The notes: a model not told the origin generated them from the letters alone. A DNA stretch of 64,000 nt from Roseateles_B sp041906185 (GCA_041906185.1 JAYRJQ010000018.1:1-64000); one strand, 5' to 3'. Numbered from the stretch's first letter, positions 11,066 through 21,136 are shown. Program-made: numbers and translations.

Positions 11066-11998
11066 TCAGAGGCTGTTGACCAGTTCCGGCACGGCCGTGA
11101 ACAGGTCGGCTTCGAGGCCGTAGTCGGCCACCGAGAAGATCGGCGCTTCCGGATCCTTGTTGATCGCCACGATCACCTTGGAGTCCTTCATGCCGGCCAG
11201 ATGCTGGATGGCGCCGCTGATGCCGCAGGCCACATACAGCTGCGGAGCGACGATCTTGCCGGTCTGGCCGACCTGCCAGTCGTTGGGGGCGTAGCCAGCG
11301 TCCACGGCGGCGCGCGAGGCACCGAGGGCGGCACCCAGCTTGTCGGCCAGCGGGGTCAGGACTTCGTTGAACTTGTCGCTCGAACCCAGGGCACGGCCAC
11401 CGGAGACGATGATCTTGGCGGCGGTCAGCTCGGGGCGGTCGCTCTTGGTGACTTCACGGCCCACAAAGCTGCTCTTGCCGCTGTCGGCGGCAGCGGGGAC
11501 GGACTCCACGGCGGCGCTGCCACCGGTCGCGCTGGCGGCGTCGAAGCCGGTCGAGCGGACGGTGATCACCTTGACGGCGTCGGCCGACTGCACGGTGGCG
11601 ATGGCGTTGCCAGCGTAGATCGGGCGCTCGAAGGTGTCGGCGCTGATGACCTTGGTGATGTCGCTCAGCTGCGCCACGTCCAGCAGGGCGGCGACGCGCG
11701 GGGCAACGTTCTTGCCCGAGGCGGTGGCGGGGAACAGCAGGTGGCTGTAGCCCGAGGCCACTGCCAGCACCTGGGCGGCCAGGTTCTCGGCCAGGCCGTC
11801 GGCCAGGGCGGCGCTGTCGGCGTGCAGCACCTTGCTCACGCCGGCGATCTGCGCGGCAGCGGCAGCGGCGGCAGCGGCGTTGTGGCCGGCCACCAGCACA
11901 TGGACGTCACCCCCAGCGGCCACAGCGGCCGTGACGGTGTTCAGCGTGGCGCCCTTGATGGACGCGTTGTCGTGTTCGGCAATGACGAGTGCGGTCAT
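11066..11998 (-). CDS. etfA: Electron transfer flavoprotein alpha subunit
   Basis: FAD-binding large subunit of ETF, 310 aa, carrying electrons from acyl-CoA dehydrogenases to ETF-ubiquinone oxidoreductase. N-terminal MTALVIAEHDNASIKGATL; the C-terminal FAD motif includes VSGGRALGSSDKF and GQTGKIVAPQLYVACGISGAIQHLAGM, then INKDPEAPIFSVADYGLEADLF. The frame opens at 12013, but GGAG lies 11 bases before the ATG at 11998 with the conserved start MTALVIAEH. It follows etfB by about 140 bases, an interval containing a GCCCCCT-GAC-AGGGGGC hairpin at 12103-12119. Confidence 0.96.
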   Translation of the reverse strand: MTALVIAEHDNASIKGATLNTVTAAVAAGGDVHVLVAGHNAAAAAAAAAQIAGVSKVLHADSAALADGLAENLAAQVLAVASGYSHLLFPATASGKNVAPRVAALLDVAQLSDITKVISADTFERPIYAGNAIATVQSADAVKVITVRSTGFDAASATGGSAAVESVPAAADSGKSSFVGREVTKSDRPELTAAKIIVSGGRALGSSDKFNEVLTPLADKLGAALGASRAAVDAGYAPNDWQVGQTGKIVAPQLYVACGISGAIQHLAGMKDSKVIVAINKDPEAPIFSVADYGLEADLFTAVPELVNSL

Positions 11999-12138
11999 GT
12001 CTTCTATCTCCATCGGTGCGGCGAAGCTCGCCGCACAGCATCAATCTGTTCTGAATTCCCGAGTGGGGCATGCGGATCCGGCTCCGCCGGGCCGACATGC
12101 CCGCCCCCTGACAGGGGGCGCGCGAAGCGCGTAGGGGG

Positions 12139-12888
12139 TCAGATCACTTTGGCTTCGTTCTTGAGCTTGCTGACCAGCGTGGCCACGTCCGGCACCTTGA
12201 TGCCGGCGCTGCGCTTGGGCGGCTCTTCGACCTTCAGGGTCTTGATGCGGGGAGCGACGTCCACGCCCAGGTCGGCCGGCTTGACGACGTCGAGCGTCTT
12301 CTTCTTGGCCTTCATGATGTTGGGCAGCGTGACGTAGCGCGGCTCGTTCAGGCGCAGGTCGGTGGTGACCACGGCCGGCAGAGCCAGGGACACGGTCTCG
12401 AGGCCGCCGTCCACTTCACGGGTCACGGCGACCTTGCCGTCGGCGACTTCGACCTTGGAGGCGAAGGTGCCCTGCGGCAGGCCGGTCAGCGCGGCCAGCA
12501 TCTGGCCGGTCTGGTTGCAATCATCATCGATGGCCTGCTTGCCGAGGATCACCAGCTGGGGCTGTTCCTTGTCGACCAGGGCCTTCAGGATCTTGGCCAC
12601 GGCCAGGGGCTGCAGCTCGGCGTCGGTCTCGACCAGGATGGCGCGGTCGGCGCCGATGGCCATGGCGGTGCGCAGGGTCTCCTGGCACTGGGTCACGCCG
12701 CAGGACACGGCGATCACCTCGGTGACGACGCCCTTTTCCTTCAGGCGCACGGCCTCTTCGACGGCAATTTCGTCAAAGGGGTTCATGGACATCTTCACAT
12801 TGGCGATGTCCACGCCCGTGCCGTCACTCTTGACGCGCACCTTGACGTTGTAGTCGACGACTCGTTTGACGGGAACCAATACCTTCAT
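12139..12888 (-). CDS. etfB: Electron transfer flavoprotein beta subunit
   Basis: AMP-binding small subunit of ETF, 249 aa. Starts MKVLVPVKRVVDYNVKV. The ETF-beta signature region VILGKQAIDDDCNQTGQMLAALTGLPQGTFASKVE is present, with NIMKAKKKTLDVVK near the C-terminus. It is first gene of etfB-etfA-acd. The upstream region carries two distinct operator-like palindromes (12907-12922 and 12999-13010), suggesting control by fatty-acid/branched-chain degradation regulators. Confidence 0.97.
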   Translation of the reverse strand: MKVLVPVKRVVDYNVKVRVKSDGTGVDIANVKMSMNPFDEIAVEEAVRLKEKGVVTEVIAVSCGVTQCQETLRTAMAIGADRAILVETDAELQPLAVAKILKALVDKEQPQLVILGKQAIDDDCNQTGQMLAALTGLPQGTFASKVEVADGKVAVTREVDGGLETVSLALPAVVTTDLRLNEPRYVTLPNIMKAKKKTLDVVKPADLGVDVAPRIKTLKVEEPPKRSAGIKVPDVATLVSKLKNEAKVI

Positions 12889-12906
12889 CGAAGCACTCCA
12901 GGCGAA

Positions 12907-12922
12907 TTGACGTAAACGTTAA
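12907..12922. promoter_or_regulatory. LiuR-like (MerR-type) operator upstream of etfB
   Basis: TTGACGTAAACGTTAA is a nearly perfect inverted repeat (TTGACGT/ACGTTAA) 19 bases before the etfB start. It resembles the TTGACGT-WW-ACGTCAA-type sites described for LiuR, the MerR-family regulator of branched-chain amino acid and fatty acid degradation in proteobacteria. Assignment is from recalled motif similarity. Confidence 0.5.
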
Positions 12923-12998
12923 TCAGGATTCTACGGGGGTCTGGCACCCATCCGCGAAGCCCTGCACGTCGCACGTCCATCAAGGTGAAAAATAAAAC

Positions 12999-13010
12999 GA
13001 ACGATCGTTC
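12999..13010. promoter_or_regulatory. TetR-family-type palindrome in the etfB-murI intergenic region
   Basis: GAACGATCGTTC is a perfect 12-base palindrome in an AT-rich flank (AAAAC..TATTTT), typical of TetR-family operators. It lies 111 bases before etfB and 57 bases before the divergent murI. TetR-type regulators of fatty-acid oxidation are candidates; none is encoded in the window. Confidence 0.5.
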
Positions 13011-13066
13011 TATTTTAGACATGAAGATCCGGGCCTTGGCAAGCAGCATTTAGACTCCGCTCCCTG

Positions 13067-13900
13067 ATGATGGTCCCGACCTCCCCTGCCCCAGACGCCC
13101 TTGCCACCGAGGCGGCCGTGGCGCCGTGCATCGGCGTCTTCGATTCCGGCGTAGGCGGGCTCACCGTCTTGCGAGCGCTGCGCGCCGCCATGCCGGAGGC
13201 ACCCCTGCATTACGTGGCGGATTCGGGGCATGCGCCCTACGGCCCGAAGAGCACCGAGGCCATCCTGGCGCGCTGCCTGGCCATCGGCGAGCACCTGATC
13301 GCGCACGGCGCAGCACTGATCGTCGTCGCCTGCAACACCGCCACCGCTCACGCCGTGGCTGCCCTGCGCGACCGTTGGCCCGCCCTGCCCATCGTGGGCA
13401 TCGAGCCGGGCATCAAGCCGGCCGTGCAGGCCACGCGCAACGGCCGCATCGCCGTGATGGCCACGCAGGCCACGGTGAACAGCGAGCGCTACCGGCAGCT
13501 GATCGCGACGCATGGGGGCGACGTCCACGTGCACAGCCAGGCCTGCCCGGGGCTGGTGGATCGCATCGAGACGGGCGACCTGGATGACGGACGCCTGCAG
13601 GAGCTCCTGAAGAGCTACACCGACGCCGTGAAGGCCAGCGGCGCGGACACCGTGCTGCTCGGCTGCACGCACTACCCCTTCATCCAGGACCGCATCGAGG
13701 CGCTGCTGGGGCCGGGCATCACAGTGCTCAACACCGAAGGTGCCGTCGCCCGGCAGGCCCACAAGCGCTGGACAGCATTGGGCTTGCCGGCCACCACGCC
13801 CAGCGTGCGCCTGGAAAGCACCGGGGACCCCGCCCCGCTGGCGCGCCTGGCCACGCTGGCGTTGCAGGCACCCCAGGCGGCGCGGCAGATCGACATCTGA
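13067..13900 (+). CDS. murI: Glutamate racemase
   Basis: Cytosolic cofactor-independent racemase supplying D-glutamate for peptidoglycan. It is 277 aa. The two catalytic cysteines are visible as C89 (VVACNTATAH) and C200 (LLGCTHYPFI). The N-terminal signature is GVFDSGVGGLTVL, with ADSGHAPYGPKS following. About 20 residues precede the conserved core; ATG codons at 13067 and 13070 are both possible starts. Divergent from etfB and convergent with the tRNA array. Confidence 0.95.
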   Translation: MMVPTSPAPDALATEAAVAPCIGVFDSGVGGLTVLRALRAAMPEAPLHYVADSGHAPYGPKSTEAILARCLAIGEHLIAHGAALIVVACNTATAHAVAALRDRWPALPIVGIEPGIKPAVQATRNGRIAVMATQATVNSERYRQLIATHGGDVHVHSQACPGLVDRIETGDLDDGRLQELLKSYTDAVKASGADTVLLGCTHYPFIQDRIEALLGPGITVLNTEGAVARQAHKRWTALGLPATTPSVRLESTGDPAPLARLATLALQAPQAARQIDI

Positions 13901-13913
13901 GGCGCACGCCAGA

Positions 13914-13940
13914 AACAGCAAAGCCGACACGTGGTCGGCT
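13914..13940 (-). terminator. Terminator of the tRNA array
   Basis: On the minus strand AGCCGAC-CACGT-GTCGGCT is followed by TTTGCTGTTTC, about 30 bases past the 3' end of tRNA-Leu(TAA). It may also serve murI in the other direction. Confidence 0.6.
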
Positions 13941-13970
13941 GCGAGGGAACGGGTCAAGTGAGCAAGGATC

Positions 13971-14059
13971 TGGTGCCCGGGAGGGGAATCGAACCCCTAC
14001 GCCCCGTTCAGGGCCGCGGATTTTAAGTCCGCTGCGTCTACCAATTTCACCACCCGGGC
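13971..14059 (-). tRNA. tRNA-Leu (anticodon TAA)
   Basis: A class II tRNA with long variable arm: acceptor GCCCGGG, D-arm GGTGAAATTGGTAGACGC, anticodon loop CTTAAAA (TAA), T-arm GGTTCGATTCC and encoded CCA at 13971-13973. Last gene of a six-tRNA array transcribed leftward. Confidence 0.97.
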
Positions 14060-14180
14060 GGCGGTCACTGACGGTGCGCATTATCAGCGCGCGCCCGTTC
14101 GACGGGCACTGGGGCCGGACCGAACATATGGGCCCTGAAATGACAAAGGGGAAGCATCGCTGCTTCCCCTGGGTCAACAC

Positions 14181-14256
14181 TGGAGCGGGAAACGAGGCTC
14201 GAACTCGCGACCTCAACCTTGGCAAGGTTGCGCTCTACCAACTGAGCTATTCCCGC
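14181..14256 (-). tRNA. tRNA-Gly (anticodon GCC), copy 1
   Basis: 76 bases including encoded CCA: acceptor GCGGGAA, TAGCTCAGTTGGTAGAGC D-arm, anticodon loop TTGCCAA (GCC), T-arm GAGTTCGAGCC. Identical to the copies at 14292, 14413 and 14658. Confidence 0.97.
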
Positions 14257-14291
14257 ATGGACCGGATGAAAATCATCCAGTGCATCAAAAC

Positions 14292-14367
14292 TGGAGCGGG
14301 AAACGAGGCTCGAACTCGCGACCTCAACCTTGGCAAGGTTGCGCTCTACCAACTGAGCTATTCCCGC
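14292..14367 (-). tRNA. tRNA-Gly (anticodon GCC), copy 2
   Basis: Same 76-base sequence as the other three Gly copies, 35 bases from copy 1. CCA is encoded. Confidence 0.97.
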
Positions 14368-14412
14368 ATGGTGCCGACTGCTTTGGTGACAGCCTGCGTT
14401 CGGATCGAATGA

Positions 14413-14488
14413 TGGAGCGGGAAACGAGGCTCGAACTCGCGACCTCAACCTTGGCAAGGTTGCGCTCTACCAACTGAGCTATTCCCGC
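14413..14488 (-). tRNA. tRNA-Gly (anticodon GCC), copy 3
   Basis: Same sequence as the other Gly copies. It lies 9 bases from tRNA-Cys and 45 bases from copy 2. Confidence 0.97.
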
Positions 14489-14497
14489 ATGTCACTC

Positions 14498-14571
14498 TGG
14501 AGGCGCGGTCCGGAGTCGAACCGGACTAACCGGATTTGCAATCCGGGGCATAACCGCTTTGCTACCGCGCC
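14498..14571 (-). tRNA. tRNA-Cys (anticodon GCA)
   Basis: 74 bases with encoded CCA: acceptor GGCGCGG, D-arm TAGCAAAGCGGTTATGC, anticodon loop TTGCAAA (GCA), T-arm GGTTCGACTCC. It is embedded between tRNA-Gly copies 3 and 4. Confidence 0.97.
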
Positions 14572-14657
14572 ATCACAATCCACGACAAGGTCCTTGGTGG
14601 TGACCTTGACGAAAAAGGGAAGCCGGGGCCTCCCTTTTAAATTCGCTTGCAAAATCC

Positions 14658-14733
14658 TGGAGCGGGAAACGAGGCTCGAACTCGCGACCTCAACCTTGGC
14701 AAGGTTGCGCTCTACCAACTGAGCTATTCCCGC
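14658..14733 (-). tRNA. tRNA-Gly (anticodon GCC), copy 4 (first in the transcript)
   Basis: Same 76-base sequence as the other three Gly copies. It is promoter-proximal in the array, 86 bases from tRNA-Cys. Confidence 0.97.
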
Positions 14734-14829
14734 ATGGACTCTGACTAGAGTTCAACACACGTTTGCGAAGACTTCCCACTTTGGCTTTCACCAAAATTTC
14801 AGTGTCGCGTCGTTTGCGCTGAAGCTCAG

Positions 14830-14859
14830 ATTATAGACAGAAATTCATGACCCGCGCAA
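14830..14859 (-). promoter_or_regulatory. Promoter of the tRNA array
   Basis: On the minus strand TTGCGC (14854-14859), an 18-base spacer and a perfect TATAAT (14830-14835). It overlaps the lon terminator hairpin and lies about 100 bases before the first tRNA. Confidence 0.6.
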
Positions 14860-14874
14860 GAGTTCGCGGGTCAT
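14847..14874 (-). terminator. Terminator after lon
   Basis: ATGACCCGCG/CGCGGGTCAT stem with an 8-base loop 12 bases past the lon stop, followed on the minus strand by GAATTTCTGT. The tail is only moderately T-rich. It shares bases with the tRNA promoter. Confidence 0.55.
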
Positions 14875-14886
14875 TTCATCAAAGTC

Positions 14887-17310
<2,424 letters not shown>

Positions 17311-17333
17311 AGAAACCTCTCTTTCTCAAGCCC

Positions 17334-17361
17334 ATCTGGGGCCCGAGGACCTGATTGCAAG
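17334..17361 (-). promoter_or_regulatory. Sigma-32 (heat-shock) type promoter for lon
   Basis: On the minus strand CTTGCA (17356-17361), a 14-base spacer and CCCCAGAT (17334-17341), close to the CTTGAA-N13-15-CCCCATNT heat-shock consensus. It lies about 25 bases before the lon ATG. The spacing and -35 box match the clpP promoter at 19553-19581. Confidence 0.65.
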
Positions 17362-17458
17362 GCGGGGATCGCGCCCCTTGCTTGCCTTCAGGCCGGTTGT
17401 GACTGTGCGCTTTCGCACAGGCAGCCCGACAACAGGCCGCCGTGCGGGCCGGGACCGG

Positions 17459-18727
17459 TCAGGCGCTGGCCTTGGCCTGCTCGCGGTAGACGAGCAGCGG
17501 CTTCGCGTCCTCTTCGATGTTGTGTTCGTCCAGCACGACCTTGGCCACGCCATCGAGGGCCGGCAGTTCGAACATGGTGTCGATCAGCGAGTGCTCCATG
17601 ATGGAGCGCAGGCCGCGCGCGCCGGTCTTGCGGGCCAGCGCCTTGCGGGCGATGGCACCGAGGGCCGACGAGCGGATTTCCAGCTCGACGCCGTCCATGG
17701 CGAACAGCTGCTGGTACTGCTTGACCAGGGCGTTCTTGGGCTCGGTGAGGATCTGGATGAGCGCGTCCTCGGTCAGCTCACCGAGCGTGGCGACCACCGG
17801 CAGGCGGCCGACGAGCTCGGGGATCAGGCCGAACTTGATCAGATCCTCGGGCTCCACCTCGCGGAACAGCTCGGAGACCTTGCGCTCGGACTTGCTCTTC
17901 ACCGAGGCGCCGAAGCCGATGCCCGATTTCTCGGAGCGGTTCTGGATGACCTTCTCGAGGCCATCGAAGGCGCCGCCGCAGATGAACAGGATGTTGGTCG
18001 TGTCGATCTGCAGGAAGTCCTGGTTGGGGTGCTTGCGGCCACCTTGCGGCGGCACCGAGGCCATCGTGCCCTCGACCAGCTTCAGCAGGGCCTGCTGCAC
18101 GCCCTCGCCCGAGACGTCGCGGGTGATGGAGGGGTTGTCGGCCTTGCGCGAGATCTTGTCGATCTCGTCGATGTAGACGATGCCGCGCTGCGCACGCTCG
18201 ACGTCGTAATTGCAGTTCTGCAGCAGCTTCTGGATGATGTTCTCGACGTCCTCGCCCACGTAGCCGGCTTCGGTCAGCGTGGTGGCGTCGGCGATCACAA
18301 AGGGCACGTTGAGCAGGCGAGCCAGCGTCTGTGCCAGCAGCGTCTTACCGGAGCCCGTCGGGCCGATCAGCAGGATGTTGCTCTTGGACAGCTCCACCTC
18401 GCCCTTGTTCTCCGCCATGTGGCGCAGGCGCTTGTAGTGGTTGTAGACGGCCACGGACAGCGTGCGCTTGGCCACGTCCTGCCCGATGACGTACTGGTCC
18501 AGGCTGGACTTGATTTCGCTCGGGACGGGCAGATCGGACTTGCTGGCGCGCGGCTGGGCGCCCTCGGCCGGCACTTCATCACGGATGATGTCGTTGCACA
18601 GCTCGATGCACTCGTCGCAAATGAACACCGACGGGCCGGCGATCAGCTTCTTGACCTCGTGCTGGCTCTTGCCGCAGAAGGAGCAGTAGAGGACTTTCTC
18701 GCTGGAGTTGCCTTTTTTCTCGGCCAT
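17459..18727 (-). CDS. clpX: ClpX ATPase subunit of ClpXP protease
   Basis: AAA+ unfoldase, 422 aa, that recognises, unfolds and feeds substrates to ClpP. The N-terminal C4 zinc domain is visible (YCSFCGKSQ..FICDECIELC), then Walker A GPTGSGKT, Walker B IVYIDEIDKI, the sensor region and an IGF-type ClpP-binding loop (KSGIGFGASV). It is 176 bases downstream of clpP, with a hairpin between that may separate the transcripts. Confidence 0.98.
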   Translation of the reverse strand: MAEKKGNSSEKVLYCSFCGKSQHEVKKLIAGPSVFICDECIELCNDIIRDEVPAEGAQPRASKSDLPVPSEIKSSLDQYVIGQDVAKRTLSVAVYNHYKRLRHMAENKGEVELSKSNILLIGPTGSGKTLLAQTLARLLNVPFVIADATTLTEAGYVGEDVENIIQKLLQNCNYDVERAQRGIVYIDEIDKISRKADNPSITRDVSGEGVQQALLKLVEGTMASVPPQGGRKHPNQDFLQIDTTNILFICGGAFDGLEKVIQNRSEKSGIGFGASVKSKSERKVSELFREVEPEDLIKFGLIPELVGRLPVVATLGELTEDALIQILTEPKNALVKQYQQLFAMDGVELEIRSSALGAIARKALARKTGARGLRSIMEHSLIDTMFELPALDGVAKVVLDEHNIEEDAKPLLVYREQAKASA

Positions 18728-18784
18728 GGATCTGCTTTACGGTTCAGGTGGGAGACCTGGGGTGATGATAGTTCAAATGAAGAA

Positions 18785-18810
18785 AGGGTCCTTGGGCGGA
18801 TAAGGACCCT
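18785..18810 (-). terminator. Hairpin between clpP and clpX, possible partial terminator
   Basis: AGGGTCCTT (18785-18793) pairs with AAGGACCCT (18802-18810). Read leftward it is followed by TTTCTTCATTTG, a weak T-tract. It would reduce clpX read-through relative to clpP. Confidence 0.5.
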
Positions 18811-18903
18811 CATCCGGCACCAGTTGGCAGCCGTGCCTCGCGCGTTGATCGCGCCGGGCCGGCAGAAGCGGTCACCGCCGCCCTGCCCGCCCGGGGCCTG
18901 CGT

Positions 18904-19512
18904 TCAGGGGCGCTTCTCGATGACCTGGTCGATCAGGCCGTAGGTCTGGGCCTCGGCTGCCGACATGAAGTAGTCGCGCTCGGTGTCGTTCTGGATCTTG
19001 TCCAGCGGCTGGCCGGTACGCTCCGCCATGATGCGGTTGAGCTGCTCGCGCGTCTTGAGGATCTCGCGGGCATGGATCTCGATGTCCGTGGCCTGACCCT
19101 GGGCGCCGCCCAGCGGCTGGTGGATCATGATCTTGGAGTTGGGCAGCGCGAATCGCTTGCCCTTGGCGCCGGCGGTCAGCAGGAAGGCGCCCATGCTCGC
19201 GGCCATGCCCATGCACAGGGTCGAGACCTCGGGCTTGATGAACTGCATGGTGTCGTAGATGGACATGCCGGCCGAGACGCTGCCGCCCGGGCTGTTGATG
19301 TACAGCGAGATTTCCTTGTCGGGGTTCTCGCTCTCCAGGAACAGGAGCTGGGCCACGACCAGGTTCGCGGTGGCGTCGTTGACGGGGCCCACCAGGAAGA
19401 TGATGCGCTCGCGCAGCAGGCGGCTGTAGATGTCATAGGCACGCTCGCCGCGGCCCGATTGTTCGATGACGATGGGCACCATGCCCAGATTGCTCGTTTC
19501 CAGCGCGCTCAT
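18904..19512 (-). CDS. clpP: ClpP proteolytic subunit
   Basis: Tetradecameric cytosolic serine peptidase, 202 aa, working with ClpX/ClpA. The catalytic serine lies in MGMAASMGAFLL and the histidine in IMIHQPLGGAQGQATDIEIHA; the oxyanion/aspartate region DRDYFMS..AEAQTYGLID near the end is typical (ERDYFMSAAEA). N-terminal propeptide-like MSALETSNLGMVPIVIEQSGRGERAYDIYSRLL. AAGGA is placed before the ATG. Preceded by a sigma-32-type promoter; lies downstream of tig. Confidence 0.98.
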   Translation of the reverse strand: MSALETSNLGMVPIVIEQSGRGERAYDIYSRLLRERIIFLVGPVNDATANLVVAQLLFLESENPDKEISLYINSPGGSVSAGMSIYDTMQFIKPEVSTLCMGMAASMGAFLLTAGAKGKRFALPNSKIMIHQPLGGAQGQATDIEIHAREILKTREQLNRIMAERTGQPLDKIQNDTERDYFMSAAEAQTYGLIDQVIEKRP

Positions 19513-19552
19513 GAAGGGTCCTTGCGGTTGTTTTCAGCGGGGGATGGCAGGG

Positions 19553-19581
19553 TATATGGGGTGGGATTATGTCCCGGCAAG
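19553..19581 (-). promoter_or_regulatory. Sigma-32 (heat-shock) type promoter for clpP
   Basis: On the minus strand CTTGCC (19576-19581), a 14-base spacer and CCCCATATA (19553-19561). The -10 is a full match to CCCCATNTA. It lies about 40 bases before the clpP start. Confidence 0.75.
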
Positions 19582-19649
19582 CCCGGCCCTTCCGGTCTGG
19601 GGATTCATTGGAACAACAGGGGCGCACCAGCGACTCCGAGGCACCAATG

Positions 19650-19680
19650 AAAAAGGCGCCGGCCTCGCGGCACGGCGCCC
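19650..19680 (-). terminator. Intrinsic terminator after tig
   Basis: On the minus strand a GGGCGCC..GGCGCC stem (19655-19680) followed by TTTTTCATTGG, 33 bases past the tig stop. It isolates tig from the clpP promoter. Confidence 0.75.
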
Positions 19681-19712
19681 TGTCAGCCCCGGCAAGCCGG
19701 GACGTCGGCCGA

Positions 19713-21023
19713 TCAGGCCTGGGCCATCAGCTCGTCGAACGGCAGGGCCTTGTCGGTGACCTTGGCCTTGGCCAGAACGAAGTCGGTCACGTTGTTCTCG
19801 ATGACAACGGCCTCGACTTCAGCCAGACGCTGACGGTCGCTCAGGTACCAGCGCACGACCTCGGCGGGCTTCTCGTAGCTCTGCGACAGCTCCTCGATGT
19901 GGGCTTGCAGCTGCTCGGGCTTGGCCTGCAGGTTGTTGGCGCGAACCAGCTCCGACACCACCAGGCCCAGACGCACGCGGCGCTCGGCTTGGGCGGAGAA
20001 CATGTCGGCCGGGATGTCGACCTTGTCGGCATCCTTCACGCCACGCTTCTTCAGGTCCTCACGGGCACCCTCGACCAGGCGCTCGGCCTCGCCGGTCACC
20101 AGGGCCTTCGGCACATCCAGCTCGGCGGCGGCGACCAGGGCGTCCATCACGGCAGCCTTGTTGCGGGCCAGCACGCGGAACTTCACTTCGCGCTCGAGGT
20201 TCTTCTTGATGTCGGCGCGCAGGGCCTCGACGCTGGCGTCCTTGATGCCCAGGGACTTGGCGAAGGCCTCGTTCACCTCAGGCAGGTGCTGGGCTTCGAT
20301 CTTCTTGACCGTCACGAGGAAGTCGGCTTCCTTGCCGGCCACGTCCTTGCCGTGGTAGTCCTCGGGGAAGGCGAGCGGGAAGGTCTTGGACTCGCCAGCC
20401 TTCATGCCGCGCACGGCCTTCTCGAAGGCTTCGAGCATCTGGCCTTCGCCCAGCAGGAACTGGAAGCCTTCAGCCTTGCCGCCGGCAAAGGTCTCGCCGT
20501 CGATCTTGCCTTCGAAGTCGATGGTGACGCGGTCGCCGTCGGCAGCCGCTTCGGCAGCGGGACGCTGGGCGAAGGTGCGACGCTGCTTGCGCAGAATCTC
20601 GACGGTCTTGTCGATGGCTTCCTCGGTCACTTCGCTGGAGACGCGCTCCACTTCCGAAGCGGCCAGATCGCCGATCTTGACTTCCGGGTACACCTCGAAG
20701 GTGGCGTCGAAGGTCATCTGACCTTCAGGGGCGCCGTCCTTCTGGGCGATGTTGGGCATGCCGGCGACGCGCAGCTGCGCTTCGTTGGCGGCGGCGTTGA
20801 AGGCCTGACCCAGCTTGTCGTTCATGACTTCGTACTGGACGGAATAGCCATAACGCTGGGCGACCACGCTCATCGGCACCTTGCCGGGGCGGAAGCCGTC
20901 AGCCTTGACCGTGCGGGCCAGCTTCTTCAGGCGGGTCTCGACTTCGCTGTTGATGTCAGCGGCCGCCAGCGTGAGCGTGATGCGGCGTTCGAGCTTTTCG
21001 AGGGTTTCGACGGTGACAGCCAT
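19713..21023 (-). CDS. tig: Trigger factor
   Basis: Ribosome-bound chaperone and peptidyl-prolyl isomerase, 436 aa. N-terminal ribosome-binding domain (MAVTVETLEKLERRITLTL, with FRPGKVPMSVVAQRYG), a central FKBP-type PPIase domain (DRVTIDFEGKIDGETFAGG..FQFLLGEGQMLEAFEKAVRGM) and a C-terminal helical arm domain. The frame is open to a TTG at 21041, but MAVTVETL at the ATG 21023 is the conserved start. Only 26 bases separate it from tRNA-Leu(TAG), so tRNA and mRNA probably share a primary transcript. Confidence 0.97.
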   Translation of the reverse strand: MAVTVETLEKLERRITLTLAAADINSEVETRLKKLARTVKADGFRPGKVPMSVVAQRYGYSVQYEVMNDKLGQAFNAAANEAQLRVAGMPNIAQKDGAPEGQMTFDATFEVYPEVKIGDLAASEVERVSSEVTEEAIDKTVEILRKQRRTFAQRPAAEAAADGDRVTIDFEGKIDGETFAGGKAEGFQFLLGEGQMLEAFEKAVRGMKAGESKTFPLAFPEDYHGKDVAGKEADFLVTVKKIEAQHLPEVNEAFAKSLGIKDASVEALRADIKKNLEREVKFRVLARNKAAVMDALVAAAELDVPKALVTGEAERLVEGAREDLKKRGVKDADKVDIPADMFSAQAERRVRLGLVVSELVRANNLQAKPEQLQAHIEELSQSYEKPAEVVRWYLSDRQRLAEVEAVVIENNVTDFVLAKAKVTDKALPFDELMAQA

Positions 21024-21049
21024 AGTGGACTCTGTGAACAAAGTGATTC

Positions 21050-21136
21050 TGGTGCGCGGGGTCGGACTCGAACCGACACGCCCGTGAAGGCGTCAGGACC
21101 TAAACCTGGTGCGTCTACCAATTTCGCCACCCGCGC
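21050..21136 (-). tRNA. tRNA-Leu (anticodon TAG)
   Basis: Class II tRNA, 87 bases with encoded CCA: acceptor GCGCGGG, GGCGAAATTGGTAGACGC D-arm, anticodon loop TTTAGGT (TAG), long variable arm, T-arm GGTTCGAGTCC. It lies immediately upstream of tig. A TACAAT box on the minus strand at 21218-21223 is a possible -10, without a clear -35. Confidence 0.97.

Noticed and set aside
14181..14733. Regularly spaced identical 76-base direct repeats resembling a CRISPR array
   Set aside because: Each repeat folds as tRNA-Gly(GCC) with encoded CCA, and spacers vary in length from 9 to 86 bases. No cas genes are present.
13971..14886. Possible integration hotspot at the tRNA array
   Set aside because: No integrase, duplicated tRNA fragment or foreign-looking genes flank the tRNAs; both neighbours are core genes.
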